Assembly (NCBI GenBank): GCA_021772015.1
Contig: JAETNS010000003.1
Coordinates: forward strand, 62,001 to 126,000
Source of the DNA: Prevotellaceae bacterium
Lineage (GTDB): Bacteria > Bacteroidota > Bacteroidia > Bacteroidales > Muribaculaceae
DNA length: 64,000 nucleotides
Direction: 5' to 3'
Shown: positions 18,732 to 28,245 of the stretch, one piece after another
Layout of the letters: each line of letters starts with the position of its first letter
Numbering within the stretch: position 1 is the first letter of the stretch
The notes under the pieces: generated by a model
What the model was told of the DNA's origin: nothing
The model's input: only the letters and a program-made list of their open reading frames with translations
Databases searched by the model: none
Translations under genes and position numbers: made by a program

Positions 18732-19542
18732 CCTTTTGGCTTTTGGATTGGTTGTCACCGCCTGTGGTGGATCAGCTGTCGGCGGTGTGGCCACAGTGGA
18801 AGAAAAAGTTCATGCTGACACTGCCGCGGAGACAGTGGATGGCAGTCTGCTTGCGGATCATATATTGCATTTCTGGGACGATGTTGATGTCAAGGATCTT
18901 GATGGTGACCAAAAAGAGCAGATGATCGTGGATTTCCTGTATGTCATGGGGCATGTCGACAGCATAGTCCGTGTCGGCGGTTGGGAATGCCTTGATTCGG
19001 TTTTGGCGTCTGACGGCCCTGACAAGTTGGTGGTCGAATATCTCGGCGAACCGGGATCTCCTCTTTATTCTCCGCGCATACTGGAGGAGTATCTTGTATG
19101 CATGACAGCCGGCGAACCGGCCGGGAAACATTCGGCGCGGCGTGAACGCGCGGCTTTTTTGCTGGAGAATGTGAGAAAGAACAGTCCGGGGGAGGTTATC
19201 GCCGATCTTGTCTTGGAAAGAGATGGCGAAGCTGTCTCGATGAGAGAGATGATAAAAGGCCTGGCAGTGGCGGATAATATTATGCTGCTGTTCTATGACC
19301 CTGATTGCGAGACATGTGAATACCTTATCACACGTCTTTGGAGCGCCGGAAACCGGACCGATACGATTGTCGCCGTCAGTGTGACAGACCGGTCAAGACC
19401 GTTGCCGTCAGGATGGATATCCGTCACTGTGGCTGACCCGGATGAGCTTGATGACCTGTTCTGGCTGCCGTCGCTCCCATCGGTCTACATTGTCGACAGC
19501 AAGGGGATAGTGGTAGCCAAGGATATCCCCTTTGGAATATAG
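18709..19542 (+). CDS. Thioredoxin-fold lipoprotein (DUF5106-like) ending the pilus operon
   Basis: The 277-aa protein starts inside the previous gene (23-bp overlap; the ATG at 18715 is an alternative). Its N-terminus, LLAFGLVVTACGGS, looks like a lipoprotein signal but lacks the usual basic n-region. After a helical DUF5106-like middle, the last about 100 residues are thioredoxin-like: LLFYDPDCETCEYLITRLW carries a CxxC (CETC) and LPSLPSVYIVDSKGIVVA gives the strand with the cis-Pro region. It could be a periplasmic thiol oxidoreductase. A function in disulfide handling of pilus subunits is inferred from position only. Confidence 0.72.
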   Translation: MSMSDAISLLAFGLVVTACGGSAVGGVATVEEKVHADTAAETVDGSLLADHILHFWDDVDVKDLDGDQKEQMIVDFLYVMGHVDSIVRVGGWECLDSVLASDGPDKLVVEYLGEPGSPLYSPRILEEYLVCMTAGEPAGKHSARRERAAFLLENVRKNSPGEVIADLVLERDGEAVSMREMIKGLAVADNIMLLFYDPDCETCEYLITRLWSAGNRTDTIVAVSVTDRSRPLPSGWISVTVADPDELDDLFWLPSLPSVYIVDSKGIVVAKDIPFGI

Positions 19543-19548
19543 AAGCCA

Positions 19549-19592
19549 AAGAAGCCATCTGAATCATAAAATCGGGATTCAGATGGCTTCTT
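19549..19592. terminator. Bidirectional terminator at the end of the pilus operon
   Basis: A perfect 17-bp stem (AAGAAGCCATCTGAATC / GATTCAGATGGCTTCTT) with a 10-nt loop lies between the convergent Trx-lipoprotein gene and the minus-strand surface protein gene. Confidence 0.88.
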
Positions 19593-19633
19593 TCATATCA
19601 TTCCGCCTGAGAGCGGAAGTAGGGGATGTCCGG

Positions 19634-22600
19634 TCACATGACGATCACTTTGGTGGCATTGCGACCGACGGTAACAACGTAGACTCCGGCCGGAACGGTC
19701 ACTGTCTGTTGTGGAGCGTCGGAGGTGTGGAATACGCGTCCGTCAATACCATGAACAGCGACTTGGGCGTGGAGCGGATTAGCAATCATAATTTCGTGGC
19801 CTATTACGCGTACTGATGAAGCCGCCGATGAGGACTCGATACCGTTGATGCCGGATTTGCGGACGGTGACAGGGAGGCCTTCGCCGGGAACGGTCTCACC
19901 ATGAGTGCATACGGTAGTGATATGATAGGTGTGGTCTCCTTCAGGTACATCCGGGTCTGTATATTCCGTCGCGGTGATCGGCAATTCGTTTAGCTTCTGC
20001 CGGTTGCGGTAAAGATTATAGCCTATGATCGTGACAGATGGCTCTGACGCAGCCGGAATGTAAGTGATGTCGTCGAGCAGGAAAGCCACCTTGCATTCCG
20101 AGACATACCCGATGGCGAAATATCTGGCTCCTTCGGGGAGAGTAGCTGAATATTGGGTCCATTCAGCGGAAATCTCGTCATATGTGCCGTCATCAGCATA
20201 TTGGAATTCATCGATATTGTCGCTGCCTGTCGAATACATTACCGTTATGTTCTCCAGATAATAGTCATCATAGCTCTTTCCCCAGAAAGTGATGGCCTGG
20301 GCTTCCCCGCTAAGTTCCGGGGAGATAACCCAGTCGTCATTGTAATCATCATTGTAGACTGCCATCAGGTACTTGCTGCCGGAATGGGCCGCGAAAGAGC
20401 TGTCGAGACCGGCGTTGTCGGTGACGATATAGGCGATATCCTCCGTGCCGTCGAGATGGGGGATTTCAGGCGCAAGTTCCATCGGATTTGCGGGCGCGCC
20501 GTCGAGGCTGACAAACTTCCAGTCACCCGCGCCATCGATCGCCCAGGGGGTATAGCTTTCGAAATCATCCGTTACAGCTTCGCCGGGAGCGGATGCCGCC
20601 AAGACGGGAGCGACCCAGCTCAAAGCGACATTACCGTCGGCGACTTCGGCGGAAAGACCTGTGGCGACAGGATTGTCGAGAAGGCGGAGAGTGGTGTTGA
20701 CAACAGAAGTGGTGTTGTCATCCGGGTTCTCGTCATCGGCGTACACGACTACGGCATGGTATTGCAGGGTAGAGGGATGGAAAGGTGAGAGGATCTCCTC
20801 GAATTTCACTTCCAGGCTTTCACCTGCGGGAAGACTGTCGATATGTTTAGTGTCGGTTTTCTCGCCGTTGCGGAACAGTTCGACATCGAAGGCGGCTTCC
20901 TCAGATCCTGTGTTCTCTACCGATACTATGATCTCGGTAGCCGATCCGGGATTGATCTCCGGCTCGACTGTGATGCCCGAGGCTTTGATATCATGAGCAG
21001 CCTGTGAGGTGTCGACCTTGAGGTCGCGTATTCCGATACCGGCTTTGTCCGCGTCACTGCAGGCATGGAAGCCGATGTAGTAGACACCTGTCTCCTCCAC
21101 GGAGAAGCTTGTGGTCTCGGGAGTTGGGACTGCTGATACGATTCCTTTTGGAGCGATGATTGTCTGGGTCAGCGCTTCCGCTGCGGGGGCTTTGCCAAGA
21201 TATACTCCAAGGCGTTCCTCGTAATCCTCGCTCTGGCACATAACATTGAATGTCAAGGAATAACGCTTGCCGGCCTCGAATCGCAGCGGAGGGGTGACAA
21301 GCCAGTCGTCGGCGTCAGATGAAGAGGAGTAGGGATAGCAGGCCACGGCCACAGACTCGTCTGTGGCTTCGATATACCAGTCATATTCGCGGTACCATTC
21401 GGCGCGGTCGTTGTTCGCGTCAATGACAGTGTAGTCTGCCATTGATTCCTCATCGGTGAAATCATGCGAGTATGGCAACGGCATGTAACCGAGCCTCCAG
21501 ATATTGGAGGTGACGGCAAGCATCGATACCCCTTTGTATGTGGCTCTAACCTCGTAGCTGTAGATCGTGAGGGTCTGGGGCATTTCTACCGCGTCGGTGA
21601 TGGAGGTTTCGGCTGTTTCCCGGGCGACGATCTCATTGTCAGGGAGGCGCGTCACGGTATATCTCACAGCTTCCGGATCGTAGTATCCGCCATTCTGGCT
21701 ACCGGCCGGGGCATCCCATGTAAGGTTGAATTTCCCGTCGGAGTATGTAAGGTTGACATTGGTTATCGCCAACGGCAGGTCTTCCCCTATCCACATCGAT
21801 TGCTTTACCTTGGGGCTTTTGCCGACGGCATTGGAGAGCACAAGTTCGATCTCATAGTTGCCGGCTTCGGGAAGGGTGACTTCAAAAGAGGGGGTAGCTC
21901 CGAAAGCGGTTTTCCCTTGTCCGATCAAAGATCCGTTCGCACGTAGGGTGTATGAAACCTCCCCTTCGGCGGGATTGCCATCAAAAGTTGTCGCGGGGAC
22001 TGTGAATTGCGCGGTCCCCGTCAACGATCCGTTGACAAACGTAAGCTTAAGGTCGGTGGGGGCGGCCGGAGCGCCATCCTCGGCTACAGGCCCCGGAATA
22101 TACATTCCTCCGACAGCTTCCCCGTCGGCGAGGTCATACAGTTTCGTGGCCGTGCATGACGGTATGTCGATGGCGTAGAGCGAGCTCTGGTTCTTGACAT
22201 AGTCGACCGACGGATCTTCGACTGTATTCGTGACCACGACATAGAATATTCCTGTCCTTGGGTCGATCGCGCCGGACGAACGGCGTGAGGCTGTCACTCC
22301 GAGATTGCCAAGAAGAGTGGTCTGGCCATTCTCTTTTTTCACTTTGAACAGATCTCCGGTCATGTCGACTGCGTAGAGATTGCCTCCTTTGTCGACACTG
22401 CAGGCGATCCATGGAATATCTATGGCCGCGATCTCGAAACGTTCGCCGTTTGTGACATCAAGTGTCCCGTAGACATATCCGTCTTCGGAGTCATTGTTGA
22501 AACAGCCGTAGACTTTTGCTGTCAGCGGATCGTAAGTCATGTCGGTGGCGACGGCCCCGCTGTAACCGTCGGCAAGTGACTCTATCTCCTGCCAGGTGTC

Positions 22601-22921
22601 AGGATTGAATATGTAATGGGTTACACTGGTCCATGACCCGAAATCCATTTCAGATGTGCAGAAATAGAAATCGTCGGTCATAACACCTCCTCCACTTGCG
22701 TCAAGATATGGATCCTGCATGACAAGCTGACGGTCATAACCCGACGGGGAGAACCGGTACATTCCGATCTCCTCGAACTGCGCTTCTTTCCATGAGTTCG
22801 CGCTGTAGACAGACGCATAGATTTCTGCGGGAGGGGTTTGTTGCCGGGCTGTCACTCCGATGATGCTTCCCGACGTAGCCAGTACAGCGGTCAGGAGGAT
22901 CCGAGATGGGGTAATGCTCAT
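19634..22921 (-). CDS. Giant secreted surface protein: propeller, FN3, choice-of-anchor J, T9SS tail
   Basis: The ORF track starts at a TTG inside the adjacent inverted repeat. The ATG at 22921 gives MSITPSRILLTAVLATSGS, a signal peptide, and 1095 aa. The N-terminal about 270 residues look like a beta-propeller (YVYGTLDVTNGERFEI, TGDLFKVKKENGQTTLLG). FN3-like domains follow, then a choice-of-anchor J domain (DWLVTPPLRFEAGKRYSL), a CARDB-like repeat, a second choice-of-anchor J domain (DDWVISPELSGEAQAITFWG), FN3, and a T9SS type A tail ending GVYVVTVGRNATKVIVM. It should be exported across the outer membrane by type IX secretion and anchored on the surface. Substrate is unknown. It is a paralogue of the gene at 23438. 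Confidence 0.85.
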   Translation of the reverse strand: MSITPSRILLTAVLATSGSIIGVTARQQTPPAEIYASVYSANSWKEAQFEEIGMYRFSPSGYDRQLVMQDPYLDASGGGVMTDDFYFCTSEMDFGSWTSVTHYIFNPDTWQEIESLADGYSGAVATDMTYDPLTAKVYGCFNNDSEDGYVYGTLDVTNGERFEIAAIDIPWIACSVDKGGNLYAVDMTGDLFKVKKENGQTTLLGNLGVTASRRSSGAIDPRTGIFYVVVTNTVEDPSVDYVKNQSSLYAIDIPSCTATKLYDLADGEAVGGMYIPGPVAEDGAPAAPTDLKLTFVNGSLTGTAQFTVPATTFDGNPAEGEVSYTLRANGSLIGQGKTAFGATPSFEVTLPEAGNYEIELVLSNAVGKSPKVKQSMWIGEDLPLAITNVNLTYSDGKFNLTWDAPAGSQNGGYYDPEAVRYTVTRLPDNEIVARETAETSITDAVEMPQTLTIYSYEVRATYKGVSMLAVTSNIWRLGYMPLPYSHDFTDEESMADYTVIDANNDRAEWYREYDWYIEATDESVAVACYPYSSSSDADDWLVTPPLRFEAGKRYSLTFNVMCQSEDYEERLGVYLGKAPAAEALTQTIIAPKGIVSAVPTPETTSFSVEETGVYYIGFHACSDADKAGIGIRDLKVDTSQAAHDIKASGITVEPEINPGSATEIIVSVENTGSEEAAFDVELFRNGEKTDTKHIDSLPAGESLEVKFEEILSPFHPSTLQYHAVVVYADDENPDDNTTSVVNTTLRLLDNPVATGLSAEVADGNVALSWVAPVLAASAPGEAVTDDFESYTPWAIDGAGDWKFVSLDGAPANPMELAPEIPHLDGTEDIAYIVTDNAGLDSSFAAHSGSKYLMAVYNDDYNDDWVISPELSGEAQAITFWGKSYDDYYLENITVMYSTGSDNIDEFQYADDGTYDEISAEWTQYSATLPEGARYFAIGYVSECKVAFLLDDITYIPAASEPSVTIIGYNLYRNRQKLNELPITATEYTDPDVPEGDHTYHITTVCTHGETVPGEGLPVTVRKSGINGIESSSAASSVRVIGHEIMIANPLHAQVAVHGIDGRVFHTSDAPQQTVTVPAGVYVVTVGRNATKVIVM

Positions 22922-23437
22922 AATTGGTATGATTAGTGTTAAGTAACTGTTCAAAATTATTTTATATTAACCGATCTCATTATTTCAATGTTTTCCCGGT
23001 GGCTTTTTGGTGTCTTTCCATCTCGTCGTTAATCGTGTAGCTCGCTACACTCATTCCTCCTTGATGAAAATCCCCTCAAAAATCCCCTCGGCAAAACATT
23101 AAGATAATTTTGACCAGTTACTTATAAAAACAAAGACTGGTTATTGGGGTAAAAGATTCAAGCTGGCATGTGGGAAATATGCCGGGAGCAAATATACGGA
23201 ATTTTTTTTGTAATTTATGGACATTATTTTGGAAATGTATTGAATAAATGTTAACTTTACCGCGCAAGGAAAAATATGGCAAAAAGAGAGCCAACCTATA
23301 TGTTTTCTTTGCAAAATGACATCATTTTTGTTGCTTTGTTGCCACAAATCATTGCGTAGATTTCGTGGATGTTGCAAAATTGTGAGTTCACCAGCCACTT
23401 CAATCACTAATCATATTTCCCATCTAACAATTACATT
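22922..23437. other. Intergenic region between two divergent surface-protein genes
   Basis: This 516-bp gap has no credible gene. Its left third is a 185-bp inverted-repeat element (22940-23124). The rest is AT-rich, with TAGATTTC preceded by TTTG 18 bp upstream as a weak promoter candidate for the right-hand gene, and CAAATATA at 23189 (minus-strand TATATTTG) for the left-hand gene. Confidence 0.6.
22940..23124. repeat. 185-bp palindromic element with 21-bp terminal inverted repeats
   Basis: The left end TAAGTAACTGTTCAAAATTAT (22940-22960) is complementary to the right end (23104-23124) at 20 of 21 positions. Inside it, AATGTTTTCCCGG (22987-22999) pairs imperfectly with CGGCAAAACATT (23089-23100), and the centre is a near-palindrome GTGTAGC-TC-GCTACAC (23035-23050). 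It carries no ORF of note. The layout fits a MITE-like or REP/BIME-like intergenic repeat. A core-less relative is at 59166-59202. Confidence 0.75.
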
Positions 23438-26400
23438 ATGGTAAAAACGTTATCGTTTCTGCTCTCGAGTGTGATGACTCTCGGGATTGCCATGTCGGCG
23501 ACTGCCGCGCCTCTGGCGCAGACCAGATTCGCGTCGGATGACTCCCGGAAATCACCAGAGACATCGCGCGCCGTGGCTTCGGGTGAAAACCGTGGCTTGA
23601 GTCTCGCAAACGGGGTCAAGAGGATTTCCACTCCGGCTTCGCAGGCTTTTACTCTCCCGGCCTCACCGGTCAGGATGGCAAACGCCAAGGCGTTGCGGTC
23701 AGCCACTACGGCAAGCCGTGTGTCAGCATCTCTCAATGTCTATGGTACTGTGATTTACAGTAGCACCTGGACTCCAACAACAATGGACATCGGCGTTTAT
23801 AAGTTGCCTGTGTCAATTGGCGGAGGCTTCTCGCAATGTTTGTTCAATACACCATCGCCCCAATACAGTTTTTATGACGGGGAGGGTAAAGTTTACACAA
23901 TGTATGAGGTTGCTTATGGCAGCTATGTCATGGGATATGACCTTTATGTGTATGACACAGCCACCAATGGGCAGATCGACCTTATAGAATGGGACGATAT
24001 ACCTCTGAAGGCAACTGATGTGGCTTACGATACCACTACCGGCCGTGTCTACGGCTGTTTCTCCGGGGATTATTACGGAGAGATATATCGTCACTGGGGC
24101 TATCTTGACCTTCAGGCAAGAAAAGTCGTGAAAATTGCCGATATGGATTTTTCCTTCAGGGGGATAGCCATTGATAAGTTCGGGCAGGCTTATGGAATCG
24201 ACCTAAATGGAATCCTTTACAAGATCAATAAGGAGACCGGAGAAATGGAGGTCGTGGGGTCTACTGATTGTCCGTCACTTTATTATATGAGTTCCGCGGC
24301 CTATAATGACAAGGACAACACTATCATACTGGCGTATTGCAATGATGCCGAGGCGGGTCTCTGCGAGATCAATCCTGCTACGGCAGAGTCTGCCGTCATC
24401 TCTGAATTCGAGCATGGAGAAGAGGTGGTCGGAATGTATATCCCCTTCCAGGCTCCCGACAAGGCCCCGGCCGCGCCGACATTCTCTGTGACGTGTACAG
24501 ACGGATCGCTTGACGCGGAGTTCACGCTAACGCTTCCTACAGAACTTTACGACGGCACCGACGTTGCCGGTACTGAAATGGGATACAAGATCTATGCCAA
24601 TGGTGTGGAAATCCTGAGTGGCAATGCGACAGCCGGCGCTACCATAGAGACATCGAAAGCTATGGATGAGAGCGGCATGATTGCTTTTGCCGCTGTCGCC
24701 ACCAACGATGCCGGAGAGTCAAACCAGGCCAAGGCTTCATGCTATATTGGTAAAGGCACGCCCGATGCGCCCCGAAATGTTAACCTCGTTTATGCCGACG
24801 GGAATTTCACGGTCACTTGGAGTGCTGTGACAGCATCCTCCGACGGCGGTTATCTCGATCCCGCCGAGGTCAAGTATGACATCGTTGACTCAGAAGGAAA
24901 CGTGATTGCCTCTGATGTGGCCGGTGAGAGCTGGACGAAACCTCAGGCTGCTCCGGAGTCGTTCACAGGCTTCAGCTTCGGTGTGGTAGCCAAGTATGAC
25001 ACAAAGATCTCCAGAACCGTGATGTCAAACACCGTTTATCTCGGTCATTACAATGCACCCCTTGACATGGACATGAAGAGCGAGGATCTCTTCAACCAGC
25101 ATTCGATTGTCGATGCCAACGGAGACGGCAAGACCTGGAAGTTCACCTCCTCGAAAGGTACCCTATATTCTTATAGCAACAGCAAGACTGCCGATGACTG
25201 GCTCTTCTCGCCCGCTATTTACCTTGAGGCAGGCAAAGCTTATGACTTCGCAGCAGTGGCACGGGCTTATGGCGACAAATACCCTGAAAAGATTGAAATA
25301 AAGATGGGTAGCACTGCTGATGCCAAGTCAATGACAGTCACTTTGGTGGAGACAACCACTCTTGGCGGATCTGACATGACAATGGAAGCTCCGATTGTTC
25401 CCGCAACTACAGGGGAGTACTATATCGGTTTCCATGCTGTTAGCGATCCCGGCCAGTGGGATCTCTACCTTTCCCGTTACACTGTTTCCGCTCCTTACGG
25501 CGCGACGGCTCCTGATGCTGTCACCGATCTCCGTGTTATCCCCGATATCAAGGGCGACCTTAAGGCTGTCATTGAGTTCAAGACTTCGGCGTTGAATGTT
25601 GTAGGCAATCCCTACACAGGCAAGATGACTGTCCGCGTGCTTCGCGATGGTGAGCTTGTGACCGAAAAGAGTGTTGATGGCAATACCGCCCTAAGCATAG
25701 AGGATCAGGTTCCCGCTGCCGGAAGATACACATATACCATTGAATCGCTCACTACTGCCGGAGAGAAGGGGCGCAGCGTCTCCGCGTCTTCATATGTAGG
25801 CCCCAACCTGCCTAATCCGCCCGCCTCTGTGAAAGTGGTCGAGAATCCCGCCAAATGTGGTGAGCTTACCCTCTCATGGCCCCACGCCACGGAGGATGTC
25901 GACGGCAATCCGCTCTATGAGGCCAATCTGGCTTATAATATCTATCTCTATGACAATGAAGCTGAAGGCTGGAAGCTACTCAATGAGCAGCCTGTTGCCG
26001 ATCTCACTTATACTTTCCAGGCTCAGCCGGAGGATGCTCCCCAGACATTTGTGCAGATAGGGGTTGAGACCGTCAATCGCGGAGTCGCAGGCGAATATCT
26101 GGCCGGTGCCGGGCTTGTGCCTGTCGGGCCTGCCTATAAGCTCCCTGTGGCCATGAGCTGTGTGGATGATGTGGCGAACTATATCGTCGGAATCGATCCT
26201 TGGGATGGCTGTGAGTTTGGAATGAAGGCTGATGGCGAGATGAGTTCAGTCACTTCACAGGATGGTGACGGCCAGTTCTTCTACGGTGAGCGTGTAAGCT
26301 CAAGCGCCACTCTCGGCACGGGCAAGGGCCGTGGCGACTTCATACTTGGCAAGATCGATCTCGCCGAGGCTGCTCATCCGGTGTTCTCTTTCTATACATG

Positions 26401-28045
26401 GAAAATCACCGACACCGACAAGACCAAGCTTGAAATCCTTGTCATATGTGAAGGAGAGGAATCTCTGGCGGCAACAATCGATTACGCGGAAGACACCGAT
26501 AATCTCTGGACAAAGAAGGTGGTCGAACTGGAGGCGTATCGCGGCAAGACCATTCAGCTGATTATCCGTTATCACTCTGACGGACTTGTCTACTGCTTCT
26601 TCGATAATATGAAGATTGTGGATATGCCCGATTATGACCTTGGAGCCGTGTCAGTGGCCGGCCCGAAGAGCGTAGTAGCCGGAGTGCCGTTCGAGGTTCA
26701 GGCTGTCGTGGAGAATGTGGGCCGTCTTGAGGCACGGAACTTTACAGTCGAGCTTCTTGGTAATGGCGAAGTGGTGGATTCCAAGGCTGTCGATGCTCTA
26801 CCGGCAGGTGAACAGGCTACCGTTGCCTTTGAGCAGACGATCTCGATGGCCGGCGAGAAGTCGGTGGAATACACCGCCCGTGTGGTCTATGACGCTGATC
26901 TCGACCTTAGCAACAATGTCACTCCTGTTTCTGTGACTGTCACCCGCCAGGAGAGCACGTTGCCCACTGTAAAGAATCTCGTAGGTGAAGCAAAGGATGA
27001 GGGTAATCTGCTTACATGGGATGCCATCGTGAATGAAGAGCTTCCGTTTGATCCTACATTCGAGTCGTTCGAGGATTACGAGCCTTTCTGCAAGGAATAT
27101 GAGGGATGGACATTTGTCGACCGTGATGACCGCCCGTCGGGAAATCTCGGAAATATCGAAATCCCCAACTATGAAGGCACCGTCGACCATCTCGCGTTCA
27201 TGGTGATTGACGGATCCCACGAGAATTTCTCCAGCACCGCTTATGCCAAGGAATACCGTGCCGCCAGCGGCAACCAGTATCTCGGCTCGATCTATGCTAT
27301 CGGTGATAATCCTCAGCAGCTTGTACCCTCCGATGACTGGGCCATTTCTCCCGAGCTCAAGGGTATCGCCCAGACTGTCACCTTCAAAGGAAAGAACTGC
27401 TCGATCAACTACAGTGAGTTGATCCAGGTATGGTATTCGACCCGGAATTCAGTTAATCCTGATGACTTCGTACAGATCGAGGAATTCAACAATCCGGGTT
27501 ACAATTACCGTGTGGTCCGCACTGACGGCTGGGGTGAGTTCTCGTTCGATCTTCCCGAAGGTGCGCTTCGTTTCGCCATCCGCGTTGTTTCAGATGACGG
27601 AATGATGTTCATGCTCGATGATGTAGAATACCTTGCCGCTGATGCTACCATCGGCCTCGAGATTGTAGGATACAATGTGTACTGCGACGGCCTGAAACTC
27701 AACAACGAGCCTGTCACCACCAACACCTACACTCATCCTGTTGAGGACACCGCCGATCACATGTATCATGTGACAGCGGTCTACAACCGTGGTGAGTCTG
27801 AGGTTTCCAATGCAGTGACCATCGCCAAGTCCGGCATTGATGACATATTTGCCGCCGGTGCTGTCAAAGTCTTTGTCGAAGGGAAACAGATCATCGTCAG
27901 CGGAGCCGCAGGCAAGACTGTCACGATCGTATCCACCGATGGCAAGACCTTGTACAACGCCGAAGGCAACGCCCGCGTCAATGTCCTCTCCGGCATCTAC
28001 CTCGTCACCGTCAACCGCTCGACCGTCAAAGTCGTAGTCCGCTGA
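23438..28045 (+). CDS. Giant secreted surface protein, paralogue of the divergent neighbour, T9SS tail
   Basis: The 1535-aa protein has a signal peptide (MVKTLSFLLSSVMTLGIAM, ending SATAA), a low-complexity Ser/Arg stretch, and a beta-propeller-like region (about 100-345). FN3 repeats follow, then choice-of-anchor J-like modules (DDWLFSPAIYLEAGKAYDF; SDDWAISPELKGIAQTVTFK), a CARDB-like domain and a T9SS type A tail ending SGIYLVTVNRSTVKVVVR. The first ATG is used; it follows an AT-rich leader. Domain order mirrors the minus-strand gene at 19634, with an extra anchor-J and Ig block inserted. The role is probably surface binding or matrix interaction. No catalytic motif is seen. Confidence 0.85.
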   Translation: MVKTLSFLLSSVMTLGIAMSATAAPLAQTRFASDDSRKSPETSRAVASGENRGLSLANGVKRISTPASQAFTLPASPVRMANAKALRSATTASRVSASLNVYGTVIYSSTWTPTTMDIGVYKLPVSIGGGFSQCLFNTPSPQYSFYDGEGKVYTMYEVAYGSYVMGYDLYVYDTATNGQIDLIEWDDIPLKATDVAYDTTTGRVYGCFSGDYYGEIYRHWGYLDLQARKVVKIADMDFSFRGIAIDKFGQAYGIDLNGILYKINKETGEMEVVGSTDCPSLYYMSSAAYNDKDNTIILAYCNDAEAGLCEINPATAESAVISEFEHGEEVVGMYIPFQAPDKAPAAPTFSVTCTDGSLDAEFTLTLPTELYDGTDVAGTEMGYKIYANGVEILSGNATAGATIETSKAMDESGMIAFAAVATNDAGESNQAKASCYIGKGTPDAPRNVNLVYADGNFTVTWSAVTASSDGGYLDPAEVKYDIVDSEGNVIASDVAGESWTKPQAAPESFTGFSFGVVAKYDTKISRTVMSNTVYLGHYNAPLDMDMKSEDLFNQHSIVDANGDGKTWKFTSSKGTLYSYSNSKTADDWLFSPAIYLEAGKAYDFAAVARAYGDKYPEKIEIKMGSTADAKSMTVTLVETTTLGGSDMTMEAPIVPATTGEYYIGFHAVSDPGQWDLYLSRYTVSAPYGATAPDAVTDLRVIPDIKGDLKAVIEFKTSALNVVGNPYTGKMTVRVLRDGELVTEKSVDGNTALSIEDQVPAAGRYTYTIESLTTAGEKGRSVSASSYVGPNLPNPPASVKVVENPAKCGELTLSWPHATEDVDGNPLYEANLAYNIYLYDNEAEGWKLLNEQPVADLTYTFQAQPEDAPQTFVQIGVETVNRGVAGEYLAGAGLVPVGPAYKLPVAMSCVDDVANYIVGIDPWDGCEFGMKADGEMSSVTSQDGDGQFFYGERVSSSATLGTGKGRGDFILGKIDLAEAAHPVFSFYTWKITDTDKTKLEILVICEGEESLAATIDYAEDTDNLWTKKVVELEAYRGKTIQLIIRYHSDGLVYCFFDNMKIVDMPDYDLGAVSVAGPKSVVAGVPFEVQAVVENVGRLEARNFTVELLGNGEVVDSKAVDALPAGEQATVAFEQTISMAGEKSVEYTARVVYDADLDLSNNVTPVSVTVTRQESTLPTVKNLVGEAKDEGNLLTWDAIVNEELPFDPTFESFEDYEPFCKEYEGWTFVDRDDRPSGNLGNIEIPNYEGTVDHLAFMVIDGSHENFSSTAYAKEYRAASGNQYLGSIYAIGDNPQQLVPSDDWAISPELKGIAQTVTFKGKNCSINYSELIQVWYSTRNSVNPDDFVQIEEFNNPGYNYRVVRTDGWGEFSFDLPEGALRFAIRVVSDDGMMFMLDDVEYLAADATIGLEIVGYNVYCDGLKLNNEPVTTNTYTHPVEDTADHMYHVTAVYNRGESEVSNAVTIAKSGIDDIFAAGAVKVFVEGKQIIVSGAAGKTVTIVSTDGKTLYNAEGNARVNVLSGIYLVTVNRSTVKVVVR

Positions 28046-28103
28046 CCCTTGTAATTCCTATTTGATCATAGGGGCCATCAGCCCCTATGATCCCCGATAA
28101 AAC

Positions 28104-28141
28104 CAGCGCCCCGAAAGCCTTGAAGAGCTTCCGGGGCGCTG
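28104..28141 (+). terminator. Terminator after the giant surface protein gene
   Basis: The stem CAGCGCCCCGAAAGCC / AGCTTCCGGGGCGCTG has a perfect 10-bp GC-rich base and an imperfect top, followed by ACTATTTT. A smaller AGGGGC/GCCCCT hairpin precedes it. Confidence 0.75.
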
Positions 28142-28245
28142 AACTATTTTCCAAACTTCCAAAAAGAACAACAAAGATTTATGTTCTTTCTGTTCCTTTG
28201 TCTGTCTTTATAATCAAGAATTGCGTCGTCTCTATAGTTGTTCCT

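Noticed and set aside
22922-22954. TTG start of the 19634 gene at 22954
   Set aside because: The extension lies in the terminal inverted repeat and weakens the signal peptide; the ATG at 22921 is preferred.
22961-23103. Small protein in the core of the inverted-repeat element
   Set aside because: Frames on both strands are short and interrupted, and no start with a plausible translation signal was found.
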